Source of the DNA: an uncultured Coriobacteriaceae bacterium
GTDB lineage: Bacteria > Actinomycetota > Coriobacteriia > Coriobacteriales > QAMH01
Reading direction: 5' to 3'
DNA length: 13,481 bases
Assembly (NCBI GenBank): GCA_902783175.1
Contig: CACZQA010000006.1
Coordinates: forward strand, 1-13,481
Position numbers and translations under genes: made by a program. This document shows positions 5,651 through 11,342 of the stretch, in pieces. Position 1 is the stretch's first letter, and each line of letters begins with the position of its first letter. Under the pieces are notes generated by a model. It did no database searches, was not told where the DNA came from, and was given only the letters and a program-made list of their open reading frames with translations.

Positions 5651-6691
5651 ATGGAAGTCCTGACAACCATCTTGACGGTCATCGGCATCATCTTGCTCGT
5701 CATCATCGCACTGGCGATCTGCATGCTGATCGGCGTCCACTGCTTCTACCTCTGGGGCAAGAAGTGCTACGCGACGCCCGAGGAGTGCGCGCTCGCCTAC
5801 CCCGGCGACGAGCTCATGGACCGCTTCGACCAGAGCAAGATCGAGACCGTGACGGCGGCCATCACCATCGACAAGCCGGTCGAGGACGTGTACCCGTGGA
5901 TCTACCAGTGGGGCGGCACGAAGAGCGGCTCGCTGTCGTCCGAAGTGCTCGAGCGCGTCTTGGGGCGCATGTCCATCTTCAACCGCTACGAGCTGTGCGA
6001 GGAATGGCAGATGCCCGACTCGTTCATGCCCGGCGACTTCATGGACTGGGACCGCTCCGGCATGGGCAGCGAGGCGACCGACGTCGTCGCCGACAAGTAC
6101 ATCATGTCGTTTTCCGATATGAAGCACCCGCCGCGCGCCCGCGGCGCCTACGCCATCGCCGGCGGCGACTGCGACGACATGAACTTCATCTGGGGCTGGT
6201 ACTTCGTCCCGCTCGAGGGCGGCAAGACGCGCTTTCTGTGCCACTGGAAGTACTACGGCACCCAAAGCGGCGCCACGAGGTTCGCGCTGCGCAACTCCAT
6301 CCTGAAGTGCGGCACCGCCATGCAGCGCTGGCAGATGGAGTACACGAAGAAATGCGCCGAGGGCACCATGCCCGTCCACAAGCACGTCAAGCGCTACCGC
6401 AAGATCTTCGGGCAGTACCACTACGCGCCCGATGAGGTCCAGGAGAGCTTCGATTGCCCGCAGATCCGCGACGGGCGCGAGAACCCCGCGGTCAACGAGG
6501 TGCGCCCCGCCCGCATGGCAGACCCCGCCTGGCCGCCCGCAGACGGCCCCTGGGCCATCGACCGGGAGTACTACCGCGAGCGCATTCCCCGTGCCATCGC
6601 AGAGATCGAGGAGAAGGCGGCAAAGCAGCAGCATGCGGCCGAGCTCAAGATCGCCGCGCTCAAAGAGGAGCTGGCAGCGCTCGACGAGTAG
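5651..6691 (+). CDS. membrane-anchored SRPBCC (START-like) domain protein, ligand unknown
   Basis: 346 residues. The start MEVLTTIL at 5651 gives a hydrophobic N-terminal anchor (about 3-29) and has a modest GAGG 9 bases upstream; an in-frame ATG at 5534 would add a poor 39-residue tail. The body (about 65-235) looks like the SRPBCC/Bet v1-like helix-grip fold: ITIDKPVEDVYPWIYQWG (71-88) is the usual first strand and helices, then GRMSIFNRYELCEEWQ (105-120), GDFMDWD (128-134) and a late strand KTRFLCHWKYYG (192-203). A C-terminal charged helix (305-345) may form a coiled coil. Such domains hold hydrophobic ligands in a central cavity. One anchor and a large body on one face of the membrane is the likely topology. 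It lies downstream of the lysR gene and near the fatty acid locus, so a lipid ligand is a reasonable guess, but no catalytic motif supports a specific role. Confidence 0.75.
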   Translation: MEVLTTILTVIGIILLVIIALAICMLIGVHCFYLWGKKCYATPEECALAYPGDELMDRFDQSKIETVTAAITIDKPVEDVYPWIYQWGGTKSGSLSSEVLERVLGRMSIFNRYELCEEWQMPDSFMPGDFMDWDRSGMGSEATDVVADKYIMSFSDMKHPPRARGAYAIAGGDCDDMNFIWGWYFVPLEGGKTRFLCHWKYYGTQSGATRFALRNSILKCGTAMQRWQMEYTKKCAEGTMPVHKHVKRYRKIFGQYHYAPDEVQESFDCPQIRDGRENPAVNEVRPARMADPAWPPADGPWAIDREYYRERIPRAIAEIEEKAAKQQHAAELKIAALKEELAALDE

Positions 6692-6742
6692 CGCTTGCGA
6701 GCTGCACAGCGCCCCAGCACGGGAACGCGCAGGGCAGACAGC

Positions 6743-6782
6743 CACGAAGGGCAGTCCGGAAAGCATCGGGCTGCCCTTCGTG
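6743..6782. terminator. bidirectional terminator-like hairpin between convergent genes
   Basis: CACGAAGGGCAG (6743-6754) and CTGCCCTTCGTG (6771-6782) form a perfect 12-bp stem. The inner T-CCG/CGG-G extends it to about 16 bp with an 8-base loop. It lies 51 bp after the stop of the SRPBCC gene and 64 bp after that of the opposing membrane protein gene. There is no T-run on either side. A second, smaller hairpin with GGCAGG/CCTGCC (6809-6833) lies directly after the opposing gene's stop. Confidence 0.65.
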
Positions 6783-6846
6783 CATGAACGGGGTTCTGAG
6801 GCGATTGCGGCAGGCGCGAGAGACGGTCCTGCCACCGCGCGTACGG

Positions 6847-7704
6847 CTAGATGAGGCCCGCCTCGTAGGGACGATTGCACTGGGGGGCGCTGAGCGGGCA
6901 GTTCTTGTGGCAGAGCGGGCAGGTGCCAGACGCGCCGCTGGAAGAGCCAGAGCCCGAAGACGAGCCAGAGCCGCCGCTTGCGCCGGAGCCGTCCCCGTAC
7001 GTCCCTTGGCCCAAAGTCCCCGAAGAGACCTCATGACCGCGGCGCCTGCGCTCCCCCGTACCCGAGCCGCTGCCGGATCCGCTGCCGGATCCGCTGCCGC
7101 TGCCGGAGCCGTTCACATTCGAAGCCTGGGACCCAACCGATGCGAGCGCGTCTCCCGCAGCGCCAAAGCCCGTCGCGCCCAAGGCGACGGCCCCGACGAC
7201 CGCGACCGTGTTCACCGCAGCCCCGATGGCCTTGCGGCGCGCCGGGTTGTACGGGACCTTGAAGAGGCTCGCGACGGCAATCCAGTGCATGGCCAGGTGG
7301 ACGACGACAAGAGCGCACAGCAGGTACGAGCTCGCGACGTGGACGAGGTACCATACCTCCCCCGTGCCCGCAACGGCCAGGCTGATGCCCGCCGAGGACA
7401 GGACCTGGCTGATCATCAGGGAACTGACCACAAGAGCGATCATGGCGAGTGCGAGCAGGATGCCCATGATGGCGAGCAGCCAGCGGCGAGCCGTCATGCG
7501 CTTGCCCTTGATCGCCGCGGACGTGCCCGCTATCCACGCACGCGACAAGACGAGATGGGCGGCGATGCAGATAAAGAACACAACCCCGAGCACCTCGTGC
7601 AAAAAGTCGCCGGTCAGCTGGAAGAACATCTCCACGACGAGCAGGGCGGAAAGAATCGCATCGAACGCGATGCGGGCTTTGAACGTGTGCGGTTTCGAGC
7701 TCAC
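6847..7704 (-). CDS. DUF4405-like multi-histidine membrane protein with Gly-Ser linker and four-Cys tail
   Basis: About 285 residues. I prefer GTG 7704, which has AAGG 8 bases upstream; GTG 7722 in the same frame lacks a good site but cannot be excluded. Hydrophobic segments at about 13-32, 37-57, 77-98, 117-145 and perhaps 159-180 form a small helical membrane core. His36 (FLHEVLG), His50, His122, His136 and His140 sit in or at the ends of these helices, as in cytochrome b-like DUF4405 proteins, so heme b binding is possible. After the core comes a Gly-Ser repeat linker (199-217), an RRRR patch, a second Gly-Ser stretch (238-260) and a tail CPLCHKNCPLSAPQC (262-276), whose four cysteines could bind zinc or an iron-sulfur cluster. 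Family assignment is from the histidine and helix pattern recalled; electron transfer is inferred. Monocistronic, minus strand, between the convergent hairpin and the tRNA genes. Confidence 0.7.
   Translation of the reverse strand: MSSKPHTFKARIAFDAILSALLVVEMFFQLTGDFLHEVLGVVFFICIAAHLVLSRAWIAGTSAAIKGKRMTARRWLLAIMGILLALAMIALVVSSLMISQVLSSAGISLAVAGTGEVWYLVHVASSYLLCALVVVHLAMHWIAVASLFKVPYNPARRKAIGAAVNTVAVVGAVALGATGFGAAGDALASVGSQASNVNGSGSGSGSGSGSGSGSGTGERRRRGHEVSSGTLGQGTYGDGSGASGGSGSSSGSGSSSGASGTCPLCHKNCPLSAPQCNRPYEAGLI
6938..6981. repeat. low-complexity Gly-Ser coding stretch (second)
   Basis: Short degenerate repeats of Ser and Gly codons on the minus strand encode the second flexible segment of the membrane protein, just before its cysteine tail. 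This is low-complexity coding DNA, not a mobile or CRISPR repeat. Confidence 0.6.
7064..7110. repeat. GGATCC-rich Gly-Ser coding repeat
   Basis: Near-repeats of a 12-base unit (GCTGCCGGATCC on the plus strand) encode the run of alternating Gly-Ser residues in the linker of the membrane protein. Such runs expand and contract by slippage, so its length may differ between strains. Confidence 0.7.
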
Positions 7705-7735
7705 GAGAGGTGCCTTTCTCACGGGGAGTCTTGCT

Positions 7736-7753
7736 TAGGATGAGACCATCCTA
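7736..7753. promoter_or_regulatory. inverted repeat upstream of the DUF4405-like gene
   Basis: TAGGAT-N6-ATCCTA, 18 bp, sits 14 bp upstream of the upper candidate start and 32 bp upstream of the preferred one. TAGGAT on the minus strand could itself be a -10 hexamer, but I find no convincing -35 at the right distance. It could be an operator. The remaining bases up to about 7860 show no gene. Confidence 0.25.
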
Positions 7754-7860
7754 GCCGCCCATGCTGAAATCTACCTGAAAGCACGGCTGCCGAAACCGCC
7801 CGGCCCACTCGAATACCGGCAGCGCCACGACCTCACATGCCCACCGGAAAAGGCTCGGGA

Positions 7861-7894
7861 AACAAAACGGCCCCGACACGAAGTGTCAGGGCCG
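7861..7894 (-). terminator. intrinsic terminator of tRNA-Val
   Basis: On the minus strand a 12-bp GC-rich stem (arms 7868-7879 and 7883-7894, a G-T wobble on this strand, 3-base loop) is followed by TTTTGTT. This is a classic Rho-independent terminator for transcripts leaving the tRNA-Val gene. A further hairpin with AGACGGAA/TTCCGTCT arms (7899-7920) lies between it and the tRNA and may help 3' processing. Confidence 0.85.
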
Positions 7895-7930
7895 AAAGAG
7901 ACGGAATGCGCTTTCCGTCTGGCAAACCCA

Positions 7931-8005
7931 TGGTGGGCAATACTGGGTTCGAACCAGTGACCCCCGCCGTGTGAAGGCGATGCTCTCCCACTGAGCTAAT
8001 TGCCC
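7931..8005 (-). tRNA. tRNA-Val (anticodon CAC)
   Basis: A complete cloverleaf can be folded by eye: acceptor GGGCAAT/ATTGCCC, D arm GCTC...GAGC, anticodon stem TCGCC/GGCGG with loop TTCACAC (anticodon CAC, reading GTG valine codons), T arm ACTGG-TTCGAAC-CCAGT, discriminator A. The 3' CCA is encoded (7931-7933). GTG is a frequent codon in this GC-rich genome. It lies downstream of tRNA-Asn on the same strand, with a terminator between them. Confidence 0.96.
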
Positions 8006-8013
8006 ATGTGCGC

Positions 8014-8033
8014 GATGATGATACCACATCATC
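8014..8033. promoter_or_regulatory. inverted repeat between the two tRNA genes
   Basis: GATGATG (8014-8020) and CATCATC (8027-8033) form a perfect 7-bp inverted repeat with a 6-base spacer, 8 bp upstream of tRNA-Val. The minus strand here also reads TATCAT (8018-8023), a possible -10 for a separate tRNA-Val promoter, with a poor -35. It may instead be a processing hairpin in a read-through transcript. Confidence 0.3.
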
Positions 8034-8041
8034 ACAAGAAC

Positions 8042-8069
8042 AAAAGAAGGCCGCTCATCGCGGCCTTCT
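8042..8069 (-). terminator. intrinsic terminator of tRNA-Asn
   Basis: The minus strand has a perfect 10-bp GC-rich stem (AGAAGGCCGC / GCGGCCTTCT, plus-strand arms 8045-8054 and 8060-8069, 5-base loop) whose 3' arm runs into TTTTG. It starts 8 bases after the encoded CCA of tRNA-Asn. It separates the two tRNA genes, so tRNA-Val depends on read-through or its own promoter. Confidence 0.85.
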
Positions 8070-8077
8070 GAAAGTGC

Positions 8078-8152
8078 TGGCTCCCCGGGTAGGATTCGAA
8101 CCTACAACAACTCGATTAACAGTCGAGGGCTCTGCCGTTGAGCTACCGAGGA
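8078..8152 (-). tRNA. tRNA-Asn (anticodon GTT)
   Basis: The cloverleaf folds by eye: acceptor TCCTCGG/CCGGGGA with one T-G pair, D arm GCTC...GAGC, anticodon stem CTCGA/TCGAG with loop CTGTTAA (anticodon GTT), T arm GTAGG-TTCGAAT-CCTAC, discriminator G. The 3' CCA is encoded (8078-8080). All invariant bases are in place. Confidence 0.97.
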
Positions 8153-8180
8153 ATCTCGTGCGCTTGCGACGCAAGACGTT

Positions 8181-8208
8181 AGTATAGCGAAAAGCCTTTC
8201 AGATGCAA
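8181..8208 (-). promoter_or_regulatory. promoter of tRNA-Asn
   Basis: On the minus strand TTGCAT (8203-8208) and TATACT (8181-8186) are 16 bp apart, close to the sigma-70 consensus. Transcription would start near 8174, some 22 bases before the mature tRNA 5' end. The leader contains CTTGCG-A-CGCAAG (8163-8175), a small inverted repeat. Confidence 0.65.
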
Positions 8209-8227
8209 GTGCCTTTTTGGAATTCTC

Positions 8228-8851
8228 TTAATTCGCGTGCAGGTACTCGTTGACGTGCTTCTCGTAGCGCATCGTCGAGCGTGGCCCATGCCCGGAAAAG
8301 ACGATCGTGTCGCCGGGAAGCCCGGAAAGCTTGTCGCGCATGGACGCGACGATGTCATGAAAGCTCCCGTCCTCGAAGTCGGTGCGGCCGTAGCCGCCGT
8401 GGGCAAACAGCGTGTCTCCCGCGAACAAGACACCCTCGGACGCGCAGTACAGGCAAATCGAGCCCGGTGTGTGGCCCGGCGTCTCGATGACGGAGAACGT
8501 GCACTCCCCCACGCTCACCTCGTCGCCCTCGTGCAGCAGGCGGTCGATGTGCGGCGCGCCGTGCCCGCGCGCGATGTCGTGGCCGCCATCGACGCTTTGC
8601 CCGTCGACGCGCGGCGCATCCACCGCAGACATCGCCGCCGGCGCCCCCGTGGCCTCCTCGAGCGCAGAGAGCGCGCTCACGTGGTCGAAGTGGCAGTGCG
8701 TGAGCACGATCTCTTTGACGGGGCGCCCGTCGAGCACCTCGAGGATCTTGTCGGCTTCGTCGCCGGGGTCGATGACGATCGTCTCGCCGGCGTCTTCGAC
8801 AATATAGCAGTTGGTCTGGATCGGCCCGACCACGAGATTCGTTAGCTTCAT
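8228..8851 (-). CDS. MBL-fold metallo-hydrolase, glyoxalase II-like
   Basis: 207 residues from ATG 8851, chosen because AGGGAG stands 5 bases before it; an in-frame GTG lies two codons upstream. It is a single-domain metallo-beta-lactamase fold: metal site HCHFDH (52-57), then TPGHTPGS, LFAGDTLF with the bridging Asp, GGYGRTDFEDGS, and the final metal His in FSGHGPRST near the C-terminus. These are the ligands of a two-metal hydrolase. The length is that of the short bacterial YcbL-like group, which lacks the long C-terminal substrate domain of true glyoxalase II. A thioester hydrolase is the usual guess; the true substrate is uncertain. It begins 37 bp after rel, probably in the same transcript, an arrangement common in this type of genome by recollection. 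No strong terminator is seen before the tRNA-Asn promoter. Confidence 0.9.
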   Translation of the reverse strand: MKLTNLVVGPIQTNCYIVEDAGETIVIDPGDEADKILEVLDGRPVKEIVLTHCHFDHVSALSALEEATGAPAAMSAVDAPRVDGQSVDGGHDIARGHGAPHIDRLLHEGDEVSVGECTFSVIETPGHTPGSICLYCASEGVLFAGDTLFAHGGYGRTDFEDGSFHDIVASMRDKLSGLPGDTIVFSGHGPRSTMRYEKHVNEYLHAN

Positions 8852-8888
8852 GTTCACTCCCTGCGATAGATCGCAGCCGCAGTGCCTG

Positions 8889-11225
8889 CTAGCTGCGCTT
8901 GCCTTTCTTCTTGGACTTGGGGCGGTCGTTTGCGCCGGGCATCATGCGCGTAGCGTCGAACACGCCGTCGACCGCCTTGATCGAGTTGATGATCGAGCCG
9001 ATGCGCTCGGTCTCGCCTACCTCGAACAGGAAGCGCATCTCGACGATCTCGTCTTTGTGGGTGTTCGTGGAGCTCGAGATGATGTTGACCCCGGCGTCCG
9101 CGAGCGTCATGACAATGTCCTGCAGGAGGCGCAGGCGATCAATGGCCTCGACGTAGATCTCAACCTGGTAGACGCTCGCCTCGATCTCGGACTCCCACGC
9201 GACGTCGATCATGCGCTCGGGATGCTTGAGCAGGTCGGCCGCGTTCGGGCAGTCCGCGCGGTGCACCGAGACGCCGCGCCCGCGCGTGATGAAGCCGATG
9301 ATGTCGTCGCCCGGCAGCGGATTGCAGCAGTGCGAGAGGCGGACGTACACGTCGTCGAGGCCCTTGACCACGACGCCCGTCTTGTTGTGGGCGCTGCGGC
9401 GGCTGCGCTCCTGCGGCGAGCGGGGCTTTGCCGTGATGTTCGAGCCGTTCGTCAGGTAGAGCTGGTCGATGACCGGCTTGTCGGCCTCCTCCTCGACCTC
9501 GGCTTCCTTGTTCATCGCGTGGATGATGCGATGGGCGAGCTGCTTGGCGGAGTACTTGCCCGAGCCGACGGCGACGAGCAGGTCGTCGGTGCTCTCGTAG
9601 CTGAGCTCGACGGCGACGCTTTCCAGGTACGGCAGCGCCTTGGCCGCCGCGACCCCGACGCCGTCTTTGCGCAGCTCGTGCATGACCAGGTCGCGGCCGC
9701 GTACCTGGTCGTCGTTGCGCGTGATCTTGGAGAAGTACCCGCGGATCTTCGAGCGGGCGCGCGGCGACTTGACGATGCCGAGCCAGTCGCGCGACGGCGT
9801 TGCGTTTTTCTGCGTCAGGATCTCGACGCGGTCGCCCGTCTGCAGCGTGTACGTGAGCGGCACAATCGAGCCGTTGACCTTAGCTCCGATGCAGTGGTTG
9901 CCCACCTCGGTGTGGATCGCGTAGGCAAAGTCGAGCGGCGTCGAGGACGCGCGCAGGCTGATGACCTCGCCTTTGGGCGTGAAGCAGAAGACCTCGCTCT
10001 CGAACAGGTCGACCTTGAGCGACTCCATGAACTCGTGGGGGTCGTTGGTCTCCTGCTGCCAGTCGAGCATCTCGCGCAGCCACGTGAGCTTCTGGTCGAA
10101 GTCCACTGCATCGCGCTTCTTCGAGCCGCCGCCTTCCTTGTAGCGCCAGTGCGCGGCGATGCCGTACTCGTTCATGCGGTGCATCTGCTCGGTGCGGATC
10201 TGAATCTCGAGCTGGCGCGCCGCAGGTCCCATGACCGTCGTGTGCAGCGACTGGTACATGTTGAACTTGGGCATCGCGATGTAGTCCTTGAAGCGTCCGG
10301 GAATCGGGTGCCACAGGTTGTGCACGGCCCCGAGCGAGCTGTAGCACTGGGGAATCGTGTCGACGATGATGCGCAGGCCGATCAGGTCGTAGATCTCGGA
10401 GAAGTCCTTGTCCTTCTTCGACATCTTCTGGTAGATGGAGTACAGGTGCTTGGGCCTGCCCGAGATCTTGGCATCCTGCAGCCCGACCTCGTCGAGCTCG
10501 GCGCGCAGGGCGTCCATGGCCTGGGCGAGGTACTTCTCGCGCGCCTCGCGCGTCTCGCTCACCATCTTCTGGACCTGCTGGTACTTCGCGGGCTCCAGGT
10601 AGAAAAACGACAGGTCCTCGAGCTCCCACTTGATCGAGCTCATGCCCAGGCGGTTGGCGAGCGGCGCGTAGATCTCCATCGTCTCGCGCGCCTTGAAGAT
10701 GCGCCGGTCTTCTTTGAGCGCCATGAGAGTGCGCATGTTGTGCAGACGGTCCGCCAGCTTGACGACGATGACGCGGATGTCGCGGCTCATGGCCACGAGC
10801 ATCTTGCGAAGCGTGCGAACCTGTGCCTCGCTCAAGGACTCGACCTCGATCTTGTTGATCTTCGTGACGCCGTCGACGAGCTCGGCAACCGTCGCGTTGA
10901 AGCGCTTGGTCAGGTCGTCCAAGGTGACGTCGGTGTCTTCGACCGTGTCGTGCAGAAGCGCCGCGCACAGCGTGTCGACGTCCATGTGCAACTCGGAGAG
11001 GATGATGGCAACTTCCACCGGGTGCATGATGTAGGGCTCGCCGCTCTTGCGGAACTGCCCGTTGTGCGATTTCTTGGCAAACTCGTACGCATCCGTGATC
11101 GTGCGCATCTCGTCTGGGTCCAGGTACTCGGAGACCTTGTCGAGCAAGACGTCGAAGCGATCCGACTTTTCGGGCTGGCGCACGCTCTTGTCAACGCCGG
11201 CAATATGCTGTTCCTGCGCGCTCAT
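8889..11225 (-). CDS. rel: bifunctional (p)ppGpp synthetase/hydrolase, RelA/SpoT family
   Basis: 778 residues, full length for a long RSH enzyme. ATG 11225 has GAGGAG 8 bases upstream. Domains in order: HD hydrolase (about 45-190) with intact metal ligands His54, His92-Asp93 and the EDT pair at 96-98; synthetase (about 250-365) with GRPKHLYSIYQKM, DLIGLRIIV, the bifunctional-type RFKD (311-314), MYQSLHTT and LEIQIRT; TGS (about 411-470, EVFCFTPKGE); a helical and zinc-finger-like region with HCCNPLPGDDIIG (632-644); ACT (about 687-762). All catalytic motifs of both halves are kept, so it should make and degrade the stringent response alarmone according to ribosome and nutrient state. The tail is basic (SKKKGKRS). 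It lies 117 bp downstream of the RecJ-helicase gene and 37 bp upstream of the metallo-hydrolase gene. I see no clear promoter in the 117-bp gap. Confidence 0.98.
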   Translation of the reverse strand: MSAQEQHIAGVDKSVRQPEKSDRFDVLLDKVSEYLDPDEMRTITDAYEFAKKSHNGQFRKSGEPYIMHPVEVAIILSELHMDVDTLCAALLHDTVEDTDVTLDDLTKRFNATVAELVDGVTKINKIEVESLSEAQVRTLRKMLVAMSRDIRVIVVKLADRLHNMRTLMALKEDRRIFKARETMEIYAPLANRLGMSSIKWELEDLSFFYLEPAKYQQVQKMVSETREAREKYLAQAMDALRAELDEVGLQDAKISGRPKHLYSIYQKMSKKDKDFSEIYDLIGLRIIVDTIPQCYSSLGAVHNLWHPIPGRFKDYIAMPKFNMYQSLHTTVMGPAARQLEIQIRTEQMHRMNEYGIAAHWRYKEGGGSKKRDAVDFDQKLTWLREMLDWQQETNDPHEFMESLKVDLFESEVFCFTPKGEVISLRASSTPLDFAYAIHTEVGNHCIGAKVNGSIVPLTYTLQTGDRVEILTQKNATPSRDWLGIVKSPRARSKIRGYFSKITRNDDQVRGRDLVMHELRKDGVGVAAAKALPYLESVAVELSYESTDDLLVAVGSGKYSAKQLAHRIIHAMNKEAEVEEEADKPVIDQLYLTNGSNITAKPRSPQERSRRSAHNKTGVVVKGLDDVYVRLSHCCNPLPGDDIIGFITRGRGVSVHRADCPNAADLLKHPERMIDVAWESEIEASVYQVEIYVEAIDRLRLLQDIVMTLADAGVNIISSSTNTHKDEIVEMRFLFEVGETERIGSIINSIKAVDGVFDATRMMPGANDRPKSKKKGKRS

Positions 11226-11342
11226 GAGAAAACTCCTCAGGCTCTACGGATTAAGTTGTATGGACGTATCCTAGCGCAGACGGGGACAATACGCGCCGCG
11301 ACGTAGCCTTTCTGCAAGACGGCATACCGCGAACATACCCTT

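Noticed and set aside
7064..7110. Short direct repeats as a possible CRISPR or tandem regulatory array
   Set aside because: The units are contiguous, in frame and encode Gly-Ser; there are no spacers.
7833..8027. Short minus-strand open frame over the tRNA-Val region
   Set aside because: It lies on a complete tRNA and its terminator; the translation is of structural RNA.
8811..11306. 831-codon plus-strand open frame opposite rel
   Set aside because: Rich in Val, Leu, Asp and Arg with no motifs, and fully antisense to the certain rel gene.
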